From assembly GCF_013359595.1 (NCBI RefSeq), contig NZ_JABFMP010000007.1:124001-188000 (forward strand): DNA of 64,000 nt, in the 5' to 3' direction. Below are positions 41,693 through 51,615 of this stretch, in pieces (position 1 is the stretch's first letter; the number at the start of each line of letters is the position of its first letter). This stretch comes from Pseudomonas sp. C1C7. Its GTDB lineage: Bacteria > Pseudomonadota > Gammaproteobacteria > Pseudomonadales > Pseudomonadaceae. The translations under genes were made by a program, and so were the position numbers. The notes beneath the pieces are model-generated. The model was given only the letters and a program-made list of their open reading frames with translations. It was not told where the DNA came from and made no database searches.

Positions 41693-42442
41693 ATGCTGAT
41701 TATTCCCGCTATCGATCTTAAAGACGGTGCCTGTGTTCGTCTGCGCCAGGGCCGCATGGAAGATTCCACAGTGTTCTCCGATGACCCGGTGAGCATGGCT
41801 GCCAAGTGGGTGGAGGGCGGTTGCCGCCGTCTGCATCTGGTCGACCTGAACGGCGCTTTCGAAGGCCAGCCGGTCAACGGCGAAGTGGTCACCGCCATCG
41901 CCAAGCGCTATCCGAACCTGCCGATCCAGATCGGCGGCGGCATCCGCTCGCTGGAAACCATCGAGCACTATGTCAAGGCTGGCGTGAGCTACGTGATCAT
42001 CGGCACCAAGGCCGTGAAAGAGCCGGCTTTCGTCGCTGAAGCCTGCCGCGCGTTCCCGGGCAAGGTGATCGTCGGTCTCGACGCCAAAGACGGCTTTGTC
42101 GCCACCGACGGCTGGGCCGAGATCAGCAAGGTGCAGGTGATCGACCTGGCCAAGCAGTTCGAAGCCGACGGTGTGTCCGCCATCGTTTATACCGACATCG
42201 CCAAAGACGGCATGATGCAGGGCTGCAACGTACCGTTCACCGCCGCGCTGGCGGCTGCCACCACGATCCCGGTGATCGCGTCCGGCGGCATCCACAACCT
42301 GGGCGACATCAAGACCCTGCTCGACGCCAAGGCGCCGGGCATCATCGGTGCAATTACGGGCCGCGCGATTTATGAGGGCACTCTGGATGTTGCTGAGGCT
42401 CAAGCGTTCTGCGACAGCTACGCGGCCAGCTCCAAGCTGTAA
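41693..42442 (+). CDS. hisA: Phosphoribosylformimino-5-aminoimidazole carboxamide ribotide isomerase
   Basis: 249 residues, TIM barrel with the two half-barrel repeats. Catalytic Asp8 in [10 protein letters not shown] and Asp in [14 protein letters not shown]; phosphate loops IQIGGGIRS and [12 protein letters not shown] at 41693 follows GAAGGAA. The last residues (SSKL) run into the following repeat, so the C-terminus may have been altered by it. Confidence 0.97.
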   Translation: MLIIPAIDLKDGACVRLRQGRMEDSTVFSDDPVSMAAKWVEGGCRRLHLVDLNGAFEGQPVNGEVVTAIAKRYPNLPIQIGGGIRSLETIEHYVKAGVSYVIIGTKAVKEPAFVAEACRAFPGKVIVGLDAKDGFVATDGWAEISKVQVIDLAKQFEADGVSAIVYTDIAKDGMMQGCNVPFTAALAAATTIPVIASGGIHNLGDIKTLLDAKAPGIIGAITGRAIYEGTLDVAEAQAFCDSYAASSKL

Positions 42443-42515
42443 GCTTCAAGCTGCAAGTTAAAAACGCGACGCGATTCGCTCTTACTTGCAGCTCGTAGCT
42501 TGAAGCTTGCAACTC
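42437..42515. repeat. AGCTTCAAGC / GCTTGAAGCT repeat after hisA
   Basis: AAGCTTCAAGCTGCAAG at the left, CTTGCAGCTCGTAGCTTGAAGC (split by a few bases) at the right; related to 41598-41680. Overlaps the last hisA codons. Confidence 0.7.
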
Positions 42516-42535
42516 TTGATCGGAGATTAAGTCTT

Positions 42536-43306
42536 ATGGCGTTAGCCAAGCGCATCATCCCTTGCCTGGACGTGGACAACGGCCGGGTGGTCAAGGGTGT
42601 GAAATTCGAAAACATCCGCGACGCCGGTGACCCGGTGGAAATCGCCCGTCGCTACGACGAGCAGGGTGCCGACGAGATTACCTTTCTCGACATCACCGCC
42701 AGCGTCGACGGCCGCGATACCACGCTGCACACCGTCGAGCGCATGGCCAGCCAGGTGTTCATCCCGCTGACCGTCGGCGGTGGCGTGCGCACCGTGCAGG
42801 ACATCCGCAACCTGCTCAACGCCGGTGCGGACAAGGTCTCGATCAACACCGCCGCGGTGTTCAATCCGGAGTTCGTCGGCGAGGCAGCAGCGCATTTCGG
42901 CTCGCAGTGCATCGTCGTGGCGATCGACGCGAAGAAGGTTTCCGCGCCAGGTGAAACCCCGCGCTGGGAAATCTTCACCCACGGCGGCCGCAAGCCGACC
43001 GGCCTCGATGCTGTCGAGTGGGCGAAGAAGATGGAAGGTTTGGGTGCCGGTGAAATCCTGCTGACCAGCATGGACCAGGACGGCATGAAAAACGGCTTCG
43101 ACCTGGGCGTGACCCGCGCCATCAGCGATGCGCTGGGCATTCCGGTGATCGCATCCGGCGGCGTCGGCAACCTGCAGCACCTGGCCGACGGCATCCTCGA
43201 AGGCCACGCCAGCGCGGTGCTGGCGGCGAGTATTTTCCACTTCGGCGAATACACCGTTCAGGAAGCAAAGGCCTACATGGCGCATCGCGGAATCGTGATG
43301 CGCTGA
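42536..43306 (+). CDS. hisF: Imidazole glycerol phosphate synthase, cyclase subunit
   Basis: 256 residues, TIM barrel. [19 protein letters not shown] with catalytic Asp11, [13 protein letters not shown], and the second Asp in [15 protein letters not shown]. Closes the imidazole ring using ammonia from HisH. CGGAGA lies upstream. Last his gene here. Confidence 0.98.
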   Translation: MALAKRIIPCLDVDNGRVVKGVKFENIRDAGDPVEIARRYDEQGADEITFLDITASVDGRDTTLHTVERMASQVFIPLTVGGGVRTVQDIRNLLNAGADKVSINTAAVFNPEFVGEAAAHFGSQCIVVAIDAKKVSAPGETPRWEIFTHGGRKPTGLDAVEWAKKMEGLGAGEILLTSMDQDGMKNGFDLGVTRAISDALGIPVIASGGVGNLQHLADGILEGHASAVLAASIFHFGEYTVQEAKAYMAHRGIVMR

Positions 43307-43384
43307 ACATTCCGATGCAGGCCAGTGGACATCATGGCGGGCTCAAGGCACTCTTGGGTACGCCATGGATTTCGGTAGCCAGAC

Positions 43385-44140
43385 ATGCTTAAACGCCTTC
43401 TTCTCGCCCTTGCCAGTACTTGCGTGTTGTTGACTGGCGGGGCTCACGCTGATGATCGTCCCGATACCGACATGGTGTTGCTGACGGAAAACTTCCCGCC
43501 GTACAACATGGCCAAGAACGGCAAGAACTTCGCCCAGGACGAGAACATCAATGGCATCGCCACTGACATCGTCCGCGAGATCTTCAAGCGTGCCGACATC
43601 TCCTACAGCCTGACGCTGCGCTTCCCCTGGGAGCGAATCTACAAACTCACCCTGGAAAAACCCGGCTACGGCGTGTTCGTCATGGCCCGCCTGCCGGACC
43701 GCGAAAAGCTGTTCAAGTGGGTTGGTCCGATCGGCCCGGACGACTGGATCATGCTGGCCAAGGCTGACAGCAAGATCACCCTCGAATCCCTGGACGATGC
43801 GCGCAAGTACAAGATCGGCGCCTACAAGGGCGATGCGATTGCCGAGACTTTGACCAAACAAGGCTTGAAGCCGGTGGTGGTCCTGCGCGATCAGGACAAC
43901 GCGAAGAAACTGGTCAACGGCCAGATCGACCTGTGGGCCACAGGCGACCCGGCCGGCCGTTACCTGGCGAGGCAGGACGGCGTGACCGGGCTCAAGACGG
44001 TGTTGCGTTTCAACAGTGCCGAACTCTATCTGGCACTGAACAAGGACGTGCCGGACGAAGTCGTCTCCAGGCTGCAGGCAGCGCTGGACCAGCTGCGCAA
44101 GGAAGGCGGCGTGGACGACATCATGGCGCGCTATCTGTAA
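43385..44140 (+). CDS. Periplasmic solute-binding protein, amino acid ABC type (orphan)
   Basis: 251 residues with a signal peptide (MLKRLLLALASTCVLLTGGA, cleavage after HA). The mature domain is family-3 binding-protein-like: LLTENFPPYNMAKNGKNFAQ, GIATDIVREIFKRADI, then DLWATGDPAGRYLARQDGV. No permease or ATPase is next to it. Many Pseudomonas proteins of this type have unknown ligands or act as sensors. The 3' end overlaps the convergent Vps62-like gene by 20 bases. Confidence 0.85.
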   Translation: MLKRLLLALASTCVLLTGGAHADDRPDTDMVLLTENFPPYNMAKNGKNFAQDENINGIATDIVREIFKRADISYSLTLRFPWERIYKLTLEKPGYGVFVMARLPDREKLFKWVGPIGPDDWIMLAKADSKITLESLDDARKYKIGAYKGDAIAETLTKQGLKPVVVLRDQDNAKKLVNGQIDLWATGDPAGRYLARQDGVTGLKTVLRFNSAELYLALNKDVPDEVVSRLQAALDQLRKEGGVDDIMARYL

Positions 44141-45461
44141 CGACCGGATCCACTGCCGGTTGCGCCGGGGCGGGAGCCTCTTCTTCTGTTTCCGGCGGGT
44201 ATTCGCTCAGGGACAGGCTGTCGATATCGGTGTAGAGGACGTCGTTGGCCACTTGGGTGCCGTCCTCGCGCAGCAGCCTGTAGCCACTTTCAATCACATG
44301 AACCGCCAGACTGGTTTTTTTCGCGATGCGGGTGATGACCTCGACGGCAGCCGAGGTTGTCCAGCCGATGTGCGAGGTTTCGGTGTGGGTGAACGCCTTG
44401 CCCAATTTCGCCGAGAAGCGCATCGACGATGACAGTAGCGTATGCAGGGCCATCGGATTCGATACGTAGAGCGGCCACTCGGAGGAGACCCTGATGGTGG
44501 TGACCTCGGTGAATGCCTCCAGCGACTCCATTCTCTGCGCGCGCGGCGCGGTCCATTTGAAGGTCTGGCCAGTGGTGCCGGTATTGTGACCATGACCCAC
44601 GAGCACATAGCGATCCGATCTTTGCAGGCGGTAGAAGGGCGATGTCCGGAATTGCTCCAGCGGCGCCAGGGCGGGGTCTATGACCGTGAACCACGGCAGG
44701 TGGGCTGTTTGCGTGAGGATGGCGGGTTCTTCGGGGGCAGGCGATTCATGGCCCAGGAGAATGGGGCGCGCGGGCGGGGTATCGATGTGCATGGGTATCG
44801 GCGCGCGCAGTGAGTACGCCGCGGTATTGGCTGCCGGCCTGCCATGGCTTTTGACGCCGATGAAGGTGCCCGGCGAAAAGTAAATCTCACCGGCTTCGGC
44901 GCTCGGTGGTTCGATGGCCCAGGCGCTGAAATCCTGGCTGGCGCCACTGCCGCTGTCGCTCCAGATCTCTCTGCTGACGCTGGATGCGACCACCAGATCC
45001 TCCCGCACGCAGCGCACAGTGTTGGTCAGCGGTTTGTCGCGGCCATTGGAGCAGACCATGCCCATGGCCACGTAGCCGGCGGGAGGAATCGGGCGCCATA
45101 CGGTGCAGTCGGCGTCCGCGCCGGAGCTTGAGTCTTTCCAGACCCGCTCGAAGTCATCCGGGGCGCTGAGCGCTTTGTCCGGCGACGTATCGCCGTCTTC
45201 TGCAGGGCCTTCGCAAACCACGGCGACAATGATCTTGCCGTTGATGTTGTCGAAGCCGGGAGCGGCAAAGTCGCCGAGTGGGAAATAGCCGGGCAGGGCG
45301 TCGGGAGCGGGGGTGGGGCGCCAGAAGCTTCCAGGCTTGGAGTCGGAGCCCTTGCTGTCCCAGATGCGGTGGAATTCGGTGGTGAAGTTGATCAGCAGGT
45401 TGCCGAGCTTGATCGGTGGTTTTTGTCCGGTGGGCGATGGTGCGTTTTCGCGGGTTTGCAT
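44121..45461 (-). CDS. Vps62-related protein
   Basis: 446 residues resembling the fungal/plant Vps62 (DUF946) family: repeated blocks of the form W-x-D-x-S/G...-W-x-P-PP-GY-x-A-x-G, seen as FERVWKDSSSGADADCTVWR and PIPPAGYVAMGMVC, and again as IWSDSGSGASQDFSAWAIEP, with VRCVREDLVV between them. No signal peptide. The N-terminal ~60 residues are extended and the C-terminal ~190 differ. Function unknown; eukaryote-like repeats of this kind occur in a few bacterial secreted toxins. ATG at 45461. Confidence 0.7.
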   Translation of the reverse strand: MQTRENAPSPTGQKPPIKLGNLLINFTTEFHRIWDSKGSDSKPGSFWRPTPAPDALPGYFPLGDFAAPGFDNINGKIIVAVVCEGPAEDGDTSPDKALSAPDDFERVWKDSSSGADADCTVWRPIPPAGYVAMGMVCSNGRDKPLTNTVRCVREDLVVASSVSREIWSDSGSGASQDFSAWAIEPPSAEAGEIYFSPGTFIGVKSHGRPAANTAAYSLRAPIPMHIDTPPARPILLGHESPAPEEPAILTQTAHLPWFTVIDPALAPLEQFRTSPFYRLQRSDRYVLVGHGHNTGTTGQTFKWTAPRAQRMESLEAFTEVTTIRVSSEWPLYVSNPMALHTLLSSSMRFSAKLGKAFTHTETSHIGWTTSAAVEVITRIAKKTSLAVHVIESGYRLLREDGTQVANDVLYTDIDSLSLSEYPPETEEEAPAPAQPAVDPVVTDSAP

Positions 45462-45535
45462 GGTCGATCCTGATCCTGGAGGAGTGAGCCCTCACTATCA
45501 GGAGCCAGGGCAGGTGCCTGGCGGTAATTACTTAT

Positions 45536-46318
45536 TCAGCGGTAAACGCCGTCCTTGCCATGGGCGGCCGTGGCCCGGTTGCTGCGCACGCTGATCATCT
45601 GCCGGATATCGATCCAGTCGATGCCCTGGGCCTTGAGCTTGGGCAGCTCGCGTTCCAGCACCGCCAGGGTCTGCGGATACGGATGGCCGATCATCACCGC
45701 CGAACCCTGCTTGCGCGCCAGATCGATCGCGGTCTGCAATTGGTTGTAGATCGCCGCTTCAGTGCGTTCGTCATCGAGGAACACATCTCGCGACACGCTC
45801 GCCAGATCGATCTTCTGCGCCTGCTGCGCCGCGACCGTCTGGGCGCTGGTGCGGCTGTCGACGAAGAACTTGTGGCGCCGTTGCAGCTCGGCCATCAACC
45901 ACGCCATGGCCGCCGGTTGCGCGGTCATTCGGCTGCCCATGTGGTTATTGATGCCGGCGGTGTAGGGCACCATCTTGAAGGCGGCGTTGAGGCGTTTTTC
46001 CAGTTCTTCCTGTGGCAATTCAGGGTGCCAGGCAAACGGCCCGGTGGCCGGGTCCATGGGCATGTGCAGGATGACGATCTTGCCGGCGCGATGGGCTTCG
46101 CGGGCAAATTCGGTAGCGTGGGGCGTGTCGGGCATGATCGCCGTGGTGACCGGGCCGGGCAGGGCCAGCACGCGACGATCCCGGGGCAGGTTCTGCCCCA
46201 GGTCATCGATGATCAGGCTCAGGTAGGCTTTGGTCTTGTGAGGCACCTGTCCGGCGGGTTCTGCGTGAACCGTACCCGCCAGACAGCACAACAGGACGAG
46301 GATGAAGCGCAAACCCAT
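45536..46318 (-). CDS. Divergent polysaccharide deacetylase family protein (YibQ-like)
   Basis: 260 residues with a signal peptide (MGLRFILVLLCCLAGTVHAE). The DUF610/YibQ domain shows YLSLIIDDLGQNLPRDRRVL, LPGPVTTAIMPDTPHA, ILHMPMDPATG and NNHMGSRMTAQPAAMAW, with the Asp/His residues of the divergent deacetylase active site. Periplasmic. Starts two bases after the ctpA stop; last gene of gpmI-envC-ctpA-yibQ. Confidence 0.92.
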   Translation of the reverse strand: MGLRFILVLLCCLAGTVHAEPAGQVPHKTKAYLSLIIDDLGQNLPRDRRVLALPGPVTTAIMPDTPHATEFAREAHRAGKIVILHMPMDPATGPFAWHPELPQEELEKRLNAAFKMVPYTAGINNHMGSRMTAQPAAMAWLMAELQRRHKFFVDSRTSAQTVAAQQAQKIDLASVSRDVFLDDERTEAAIYNQLQTAIDLARKQGSAVMIGHPYPQTLAVLERELPKLKAQGIDWIDIRQMISVRSNRATAAHGKDGVYR

Positions 46319-46320
46319 CC

Positions 46321-47640
46321 TCAGCGGCCGGAGGTGATGCTCAGCCCTTTGAGCAGGCTCAGGGCCTGGGCCAACTGGTAATCGTCATCCTGCGGCATCG
46401 CCTTGGACTTGCCGCCGGAACCGGTCGGCTTGTCTTCGCCGCCGTTGCCGTTGCCCAGGTGACCCTGCAGGTCGGCTTCCTTGAAGTAGTCGCCGTCCTG
46501 CTCGCTGGTGATCTTGGCCTTGCGCACTTCGATGTCCGGGACGATGCCCTGGGCCTGGATCGAGCGGCCGTTCGGCGTGTAGTACAGCGCCGTGGTGATC
46601 TTCAGTGCGCGATCGTTGTTGAGCGGCAGCACGGTTTGCACCGAGCCCTTGCCGAAGCTGGTGGTGCCCATGACCACTGCGCGTTTCTGGTCCTGCAGGG
46701 CGCCGGCCACGATTTCCGACGCCGAGGCGCTGCCGCCGTTGATCAGCACGACCATTGGCACGGCTTCGCTTTCGTCCTTGCCGGTGGCCGAGAAGCGCAG
46801 TTCGGAGTTGGCGATGCGGCCCTTGGTGTAGACGATCAGGCCTTTGGTGATGAAGTGGTCGACCACTTCCACCGCTGCCTGCAGCACGCCGCCCGGGTTG
46901 TTGCGCAGGTCGAGCACGATGCCGTTGAGCTTCTTGCCGTTTTCCTTGCGCAGCTTGGCCAGGGCCTTGGAGACCTCTTCGCCGGTCTTGACCTGGAACT
47001 GGGTGATGCGGATGTAGCCGTAGCCGGACTCCAGCAGTTGGCTCTTCACGCTCTTCACTTGAATGATGGCGCGGGCCAGGGTCACGTCGAACGGCGTACC
47101 GCCGTCGCGTACCAGGGTCAGGGTGATCTTCTGGCCGATCTTGCCGCGCATCTTGTCCACGGCTTCGGTCATGCTCTGGCCGCGAGTCGGCTGGCCGTTG
47201 ATCTTGACGATGAAGTCGCCGGCCTGAATGCCGGCCTTGGAGGCCGGGGTGTCGTCGATGGGCGACACCACCTTGATGAAACCGTCCTCGGCGCCGACTT
47301 CGATGCCCAGGCCGCCGAATTCGCCGCTGGTGCTTTCCTGCAATTCGGCGAAGTCTTCAGGGCCCAGATAGGCGGAGTGCGGATCGAGGTTGCTGAGCAT
47401 GCCCTTGATCGCGTTTTCCAGCAGGGTCTTGTCGTCCACCGGCTCCACATAGGCAGCCTTGATGCGGTCCATGACCTCGGCGAAGGTGCGCAGCTCTTCC
47501 AGCGGCAATGGCGCCTTGGTGGTCGCCGCAGTGCCCGCAGGCGCGGCGGCCGGGGCGGGTTGGGCAGCGATCGCCAGCGGCGCGCCGATCACCAGGGCGA
47601 TCGTCAGGGCCAGCGAGGTAAGGCGGGACAAATGCAGCAT
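46321..47640 (-). CDS. ctpA: Carboxy-terminal processing protease, S41 family
   Basis: 439 residues. Signal peptide, PDZ domain (~115-190: GLGIEVGAEDGFIKVVSPID), and the catalytic domain with nucleophile Ser in NGGSASASEIVAGAL and Lys in SFGKGSVQTV. Degrades peptidoglycan hydrolases in the periplasm with its partner LbcA in pseudomonads (established for P. aeruginosa CtpA). Directly downstream of envC, another hydrolysis regulator. Confidence 0.93.
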   Translation of the reverse strand: MLHLSRLTSLALTIALVIGAPLAIAAQPAPAAAPAGTAATTKAPLPLEELRTFAEVMDRIKAAYVEPVDDKTLLENAIKGMLSNLDPHSAYLGPEDFAELQESTSGEFGGLGIEVGAEDGFIKVVSPIDDTPASKAGIQAGDFIVKINGQPTRGQSMTEAVDKMRGKIGQKITLTLVRDGGTPFDVTLARAIIQVKSVKSQLLESGYGYIRITQFQVKTGEEVSKALAKLRKENGKKLNGIVLDLRNNPGGVLQAAVEVVDHFITKGLIVYTKGRIANSELRFSATGKDESEAVPMVVLINGGSASASEIVAGALQDQKRAVVMGTTSFGKGSVQTVLPLNNDRALKITTALYYTPNGRSIQAQGIVPDIEVRKAKITSEQDGDYFKEADLQGHLGNGNGGEDKPTGSGGKSKAMPQDDDYQLAQALSLLKGLSITSGR

Positions 47641-47671
47641 GTCGAACGAACTCCTGAATTAGGCGGCACGC

Positions 47672-48967
47672 TTATCCTTGCGTGCGGCACCATTGCGCCG
47701 GGTCACTGGGGTGGCCCTGCTGACGAATCGCAAAATACAACGCCGGGGTGTCCTGCCCGCCACTGTTACCGACAGTGGAGATGGACTCACCGGCTTTCAC
47801 CACGTCACCCGCAGACTTGAGCAGCGTCTGGTTGTGACCGTACAAACTCAAAAAACCGTTGCCGTGGTCGAGAATCACCAGCAGCCCGGCACCGCGCAGC
47901 CAGTCGGCGAACACCACGCGCCCGCCGTGCACCGCATGTACCGCGCTGCCGGCAGAGGCTCCGATCATCACGCCGTCCCACTTGGTCCGTGCATCGTCGC
48001 CACGGGTTTCGCCGAAGCGTGCCAGCAGTCGACCATCGACAGGCCAGGGAAGTTTGCCGCGGGTAGACGCAAACGGACCGCCAAAAGTTTCGCCGGCGCT
48101 GGAAACCAGTGCGCCAGGCGTCGATCTGACAGGTTTTCGTGGGGCCTCGTCGCTGGCATCCGCCTGCTCCTGGGCCTCACGTAAGCGCTTTTTTTCGGCT
48201 TCCTGCTGGGCGATCAGCGCTTTTTGCCGCGCTTCTTCTGCCTCACGGGCCTGGCGAGCCAGGGTTTCTTCAATGGTTTTAAGGACTTTAGACAGGTCTG
48301 CCTGATCCTGCTCGCGGGCTGCCAGTTTTTGGTCGCGAGCCTTCACATCTTCATTGAGCTTGGCCAGGGCTTGCTGGCGCTCTTCGCGGACTTTGTCGAG
48401 TTCGCTGCGCTGGGAATCGAGGTTGCCTTGCTGGACCAGCAGCTGGGCCTGTTGCCTGGCGATGTCCTGTTCGACATTGGCCAGCTGACGCAGGGTTTCG
48501 TTGAAATTCTTCAGCTGCTCCAGGCGGGCCTGGCTCAGGTAATCGTAATAGGTGAGGGTGCGAGCGAATTTTTCCGGGTTCTGCTGGTTGAGCAGCAGTT
48601 TGAGATATTCCTGACGGCCGTTCTGGTAGGCGGCCCGGGCCTGGATGGCGATCAGTCGTTGCTGTTCAGTGCGCGCGCTCTGGAGTTTTTTTTTCTCCGC
48701 ATCGAGCCGCTGCAGCTCGGATTCGCTCTTCTTGAGCTCTTTTTGCAGGGCTTCGACCTGCTTCTCGAGCTTGCCCATCTCGGTTTCGGTGCCTTTGAGG
48801 TCTTTCTGCACGCCGGATTTTTCTTCCTGCAGCTTACTCAGCAGCTTCTTCAGCTCGGCGATGTCCTGGCGCGTGGCTTCCAACTGCTGTTGGGTTTGCG
48901 CGCGCTCGTCCGCAAAGGCCGGTTGGAGCAGGCAAGTCAGAGCAAGGGCTATCAGGACGCGAAGCAT
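47672..48967 (-). CDS. envC: Murein hydrolase activator EnvC
   Basis: 431 residues. Signal peptide (MLRVLIALALTCLLQPAFA), a long coiled coil (~25-270, Glu/Gln/Lys/Leu-rich) and a C-terminal LytM/M23 domain (GVMIGASAGSAVHAVHGGRV). The zinc ligands of active M23 enzymes are absent (LYFAIRQQG instead of an HxH), so it is a regulator that activates amidases AmiA/B with FtsEX. ATG at 48967 is chosen from the signal peptide. Upstream of ctpA in one operon. Confidence 0.93.
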   Translation of the reverse strand: MLRVLIALALTCLLQPAFADERAQTQQQLEATRQDIAELKKLLSKLQEEKSGVQKDLKGTETEMGKLEKQVEALQKELKKSESELQRLDAEKKKLQSARTEQQRLIAIQARAAYQNGRQEYLKLLLNQQNPEKFARTLTYYDYLSQARLEQLKNFNETLRQLANVEQDIARQQAQLLVQQGNLDSQRSELDKVREERQQALAKLNEDVKARDQKLAAREQDQADLSKVLKTIEETLARQAREAEEARQKALIAQQEAEKKRLREAQEQADASDEAPRKPVRSTPGALVSSAGETFGGPFASTRGKLPWPVDGRLLARFGETRGDDARTKWDGVMIGASAGSAVHAVHGGRVVFADWLRGAGLLVILDHGNGFLSLYGHNQTLLKSAGDVVKAGESISTVGNSGGQDTPALYFAIRQQGHPSDPAQWCRTQG

Positions 48968-49101
48968 AGAGGCGGGCAGCACCAGGGATGAGGACGGCCT
49001 AGTATGCCCGCCCCACGCTGCAAAAAAAACGCCCAAATGGGGCTGTGTGATAACTGGCCCGAGATGCCGGGGTAATTAATTTTCAAAACCACCACAAACC
49101 A

Positions 49102-49192
49102 CTGCGGGAGCGGACTTGCTCGCGAAAGCGCAGTGTCAGTCGCAATCTGCATTACTGACACTGCGCATTCGCGAGCAAGTCCGCTCCCGCAG
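49102..49192. repeat. Inverted REP pair (BIME-like)
   Basis: CTGCGGGAGCGGACTTGCTC and its complement ending at 49192, with the inner CAGTGTCAG/CTGACACTG. Same family as 39855-39944. Confidence 0.85.
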
Positions 49193-49219
49193 GGTTTTTG
49201 CGGTGTTTGGGCGAGCGGG

Positions 49220-50749
49220 TTAGACGAGGATCGAAGTCCCGGTCATTTCCGCCGGCTTTTCCAGCCCCAGCAGCTTCAGCATGGTCGGCGCCACGTCCGC
49301 CAGCACGCCGCCTTCACGGACTTTGAGGTCGCGCTTGCCGACGTAGATGAACGGCACCGGCTCGGTGGTGTGGGCGGTGTGGGCCTGGCCGGTGGTTTCA
49401 TCGGACATCTGCTCGACGTTGCCGTGATCGGCGGTGATCAGCGCTTCGCCGCCGACTTTCTCCAGGGCATCAACGATGCGGCCGACGCAGGTGTCCAGGC
49501 ATTCAACGGCCTTCACCGCTGCCTCGAACACGCCGCTGTGACCCACCATGTCGCCGTTGGCGTAGTTGACCACGATCACGTCGTAGCGCTGGTTTTCGAT
49601 GGCATCGACGATGCGGTCGGTGACTTGCGGCGCGCTCATTTCCGGCTGCAAGTCGTAGGTGGCGACTTTCGGCGACGGGATCAGGATGCGCTCTTCGCCC
49701 GGGAACGGCTCTTCGCGACCGCCTGAGAAGAAGAAGGTCACGTGGGCGTATTTCTCGGTTTCGGCAATGCGCAGCTGGGTCTTGCCGTTTTTCGCCAGGT
49801 AATCACCCAGCACGTTGTCCAGGCTGCCCGGGGCGAAAGCCGCAGGGGCCGGGATGCTGGCGGCGTATTGGGTCAGCATCACGAAGCCGGCCAGTTTCGG
49901 CTGACGGCTGCGCTCGAATTCCTTGAAATCGTCTTCGACGAATACGCGGGACAGTTCGCGGGCGCGGTCGGCGCGGAAATTCATGAACACCACGGCGTCG
50001 CCGTCTTCGACTTTCACCGGCTCGCCGATCGAGGTGGCTTTGACGAACTCGTCGCTTTCGCCGCGCTCGTAGGCCGCTTGCAGGCCTTCCTGGGCCGTGG
50101 CGGCGTTGAATTCGCCCTGGCCGTCGACGATCAGGTTGTAGGCCTGGGAAACGCGGTCCCAACGGTTGTCACGGTCCATCGCGAAGTAACGGCCGATGAG
50201 GCTGGCGATGCGGCCCTTGCCCAGGGCCTGGAAGGTGGCGTCGAGCAGTTCGATCGACGATTGCGCGCTTTTCGGTGGCGTGTCGCGACCGTCGAGGAAC
50301 GCGTGCAGGTAGATGTTCTGGGCGCCGCGCTTGGCCGCCAGTTCGGCCATCGCGACCAGATGATCCTGGTGGCTGTGTACGCCGCCATCGGACAGCAGGC
50401 CCATGAAGTGCACCGCTTTACCGGCTGCGACGGCTTTATCAACGGCGGCGCAGATGGTCGGGTTCTCGAAGAATTCGCCATCGCGGATCGATTTGGTCAC
50501 GCGAGTGAAGTCCTGGTACACCACGCGGCCGGCGCCGAGGTTCATGTGACCGACTTCGGAGTTGCCCATCTGGCCGTCCGGCAGGCCGACATCCATGCCG
50601 CTGCCCGAGATCAGGCCGTTCGGCACGGTGGCCCACAGACGGTCGAGGACCGGCTTCTTCGCCGCGAACACGGCGTTGGACTCCGGGTTATCGCTGTGAC
50701 CGAAGCCGTCGAGAATCATCAGGACCAAAGGTTTAGGCGTGGTAGTCAT
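49220..50749 (-). CDS. gpmI: 2,3-bisphosphoglycerate-independent phosphoglycerate mutase
   Basis: 509 residues. Manganese-dependent alkaline-phosphatase-like enzyme: [20 protein letters not shown], catalytic Ser in [25 protein letters not shown] and ADHGNVEQM. Interconverts 3- and 2-phosphoglycerate in glycolysis. ATG at 50749 rather than 50758. Starts the gpmI-envC-ctpA-yibQ operon, divergent from the rhodanese gene. Confidence 0.96.
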   Translation of the reverse strand: MTTTPKPLVLMILDGFGHSDNPESNAVFAAKKPVLDRLWATVPNGLISGSGMDVGLPDGQMGNSEVGHMNLGAGRVVYQDFTRVTKSIRDGEFFENPTICAAVDKAVAAGKAVHFMGLLSDGGVHSHQDHLVAMAELAAKRGAQNIYLHAFLDGRDTPPKSAQSSIELLDATFQALGKGRIASLIGRYFAMDRDNRWDRVSQAYNLIVDGQGEFNAATAQEGLQAAYERGESDEFVKATSIGEPVKVEDGDAVVFMNFRADRARELSRVFVEDDFKEFERSRQPKLAGFVMLTQYAASIPAPAAFAPGSLDNVLGDYLAKNGKTQLRIAETEKYAHVTFFFSGGREEPFPGEERILIPSPKVATYDLQPEMSAPQVTDRIVDAIENQRYDVIVVNYANGDMVGHSGVFEAAVKAVECLDTCVGRIVDALEKVGGEALITADHGNVEQMSDETTGQAHTAHTTEPVPFIYVGKRDLKVREGGVLADVAPTMLKLLGLEKPAEMTGTSILV

Positions 50750-50903
50750 GGAATCCACTCGTGGCTGAATTAAAAAGGGCGATGGAAAAATGGGAGTGGC
50801 AGTTTAAAGCGAAGTTCCGGCCACGTCACCGCCGGACGGGGTTTGGCCCACCTTGGGGGCTGTGTATACTGGCCGACATTTTAATGCCCTGGAACCTCCT
50901 TCG

Positions 50904-51317
50904 ATGGTTGCTCACCTGATTGAATTCGCCACCAACCACTACATTCTTGTCGGTATCTTCGTCGTACTGCTGGCCCTGCTGATTGCCTATCAGATGCAAG
51001 GCGGCGGCCGCAGCCTGAGCACCGGCGAACTGACCGGGCTGGTCAACAAGGACGCCGGCGTTGTCGTCGACATCCGTCCGAGCAAGGATTTTGCCGCCGG
51101 TCACATTGTTGGCGCGGTGAACATTCCTCACGACAAACTGGCTGCACGCGTGGGTGAGCTGGAAAAGCACAAGTCCAAGACCATTATCCTGGTCGATGCC
51201 ATGGGCCAGACCGCCGGTACTCACGCTCGCGAACTGGTGAAAGCCGGTTTCACCGCCGCCAAGCTGTCCGGTGGCGTTTCCAGCTGGAAAGCCGACAATC
51301 TGCCGCTGGTGAAGTGA
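50904..51317 (+). CDS. Membrane-anchored rhodanese-like protein without active Cys
   Basis: 137 residues. One N-terminal membrane helix (ILVGIFVVLLALLIAY) then a rhodanese domain (VVDIRPSKDFAAGHIVGAVN, GGVSSWKADNLPLVK). The active-site loop reads IILVDAMGQTAG where sulfurtransferases have a Cys followed by a glycine-rich loop, so catalysis as a sulfurtransferase is unlikely. Two bases upstream of grxC, as is usual in pseudomonads. Confidence 0.88.
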   Translation: MVAHLIEFATNHYILVGIFVVLLALLIAYQMQGGGRSLSTGELTGLVNKDAGVVVDIRPSKDFAAGHIVGAVNIPHDKLAARVGELEKHKSKTIILVDAMGQTAGTHARELVKAGFTAAKLSGGVSSWKADNLPLVK

Positions 51318-51318
51318 C

Positions 51319-51573
51319 ATGAGCCACGTCGTCATCTACTCCAGCGACTACTGCGGCTACTGCTCGCGAGCAAAATTTCTGCTCGAGAACAAAGGCGTGG
51401 CCTTCGAGGAGATCAAGGTCGATGGCAAGCCTCAGGTGCGTGCTGCCATGGCTCAAAAAGCGGGACGCACGTCGGTGCCGCAGATCTGGATCGGCGAGCG
51501 CCACATCGGTGGCTGTGATGATTTGTTTGCCCTGGAGCGCGCCGGCAAGCTCGATGCGCTGCTCAAGGCCTGA
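51319..51573 (+). CDS. grxC: Glutaredoxin 3
   Basis: 84 residues, dithiol glutaredoxin: YSSDYCGYCSRAKFLLENKG with CGYC (residues 12-15), TSVPQIWIGERHIGGCDDL. Reduces disulfides with glutathione. Between the rhodanese-like gene and secB. Confidence 0.96.
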   Translation: MSHVVIYSSDYCGYCSRAKFLLENKGVAFEEIKVDGKPQVRAAMAQKAGRTSVPQIWIGERHIGGCDDLFALERAGKLDALLKA

Positions 51574-51615
51574 ATTCCTACCCAATAAAAGAACCAAGAT
51601 CAGAAAGGATCTGAG

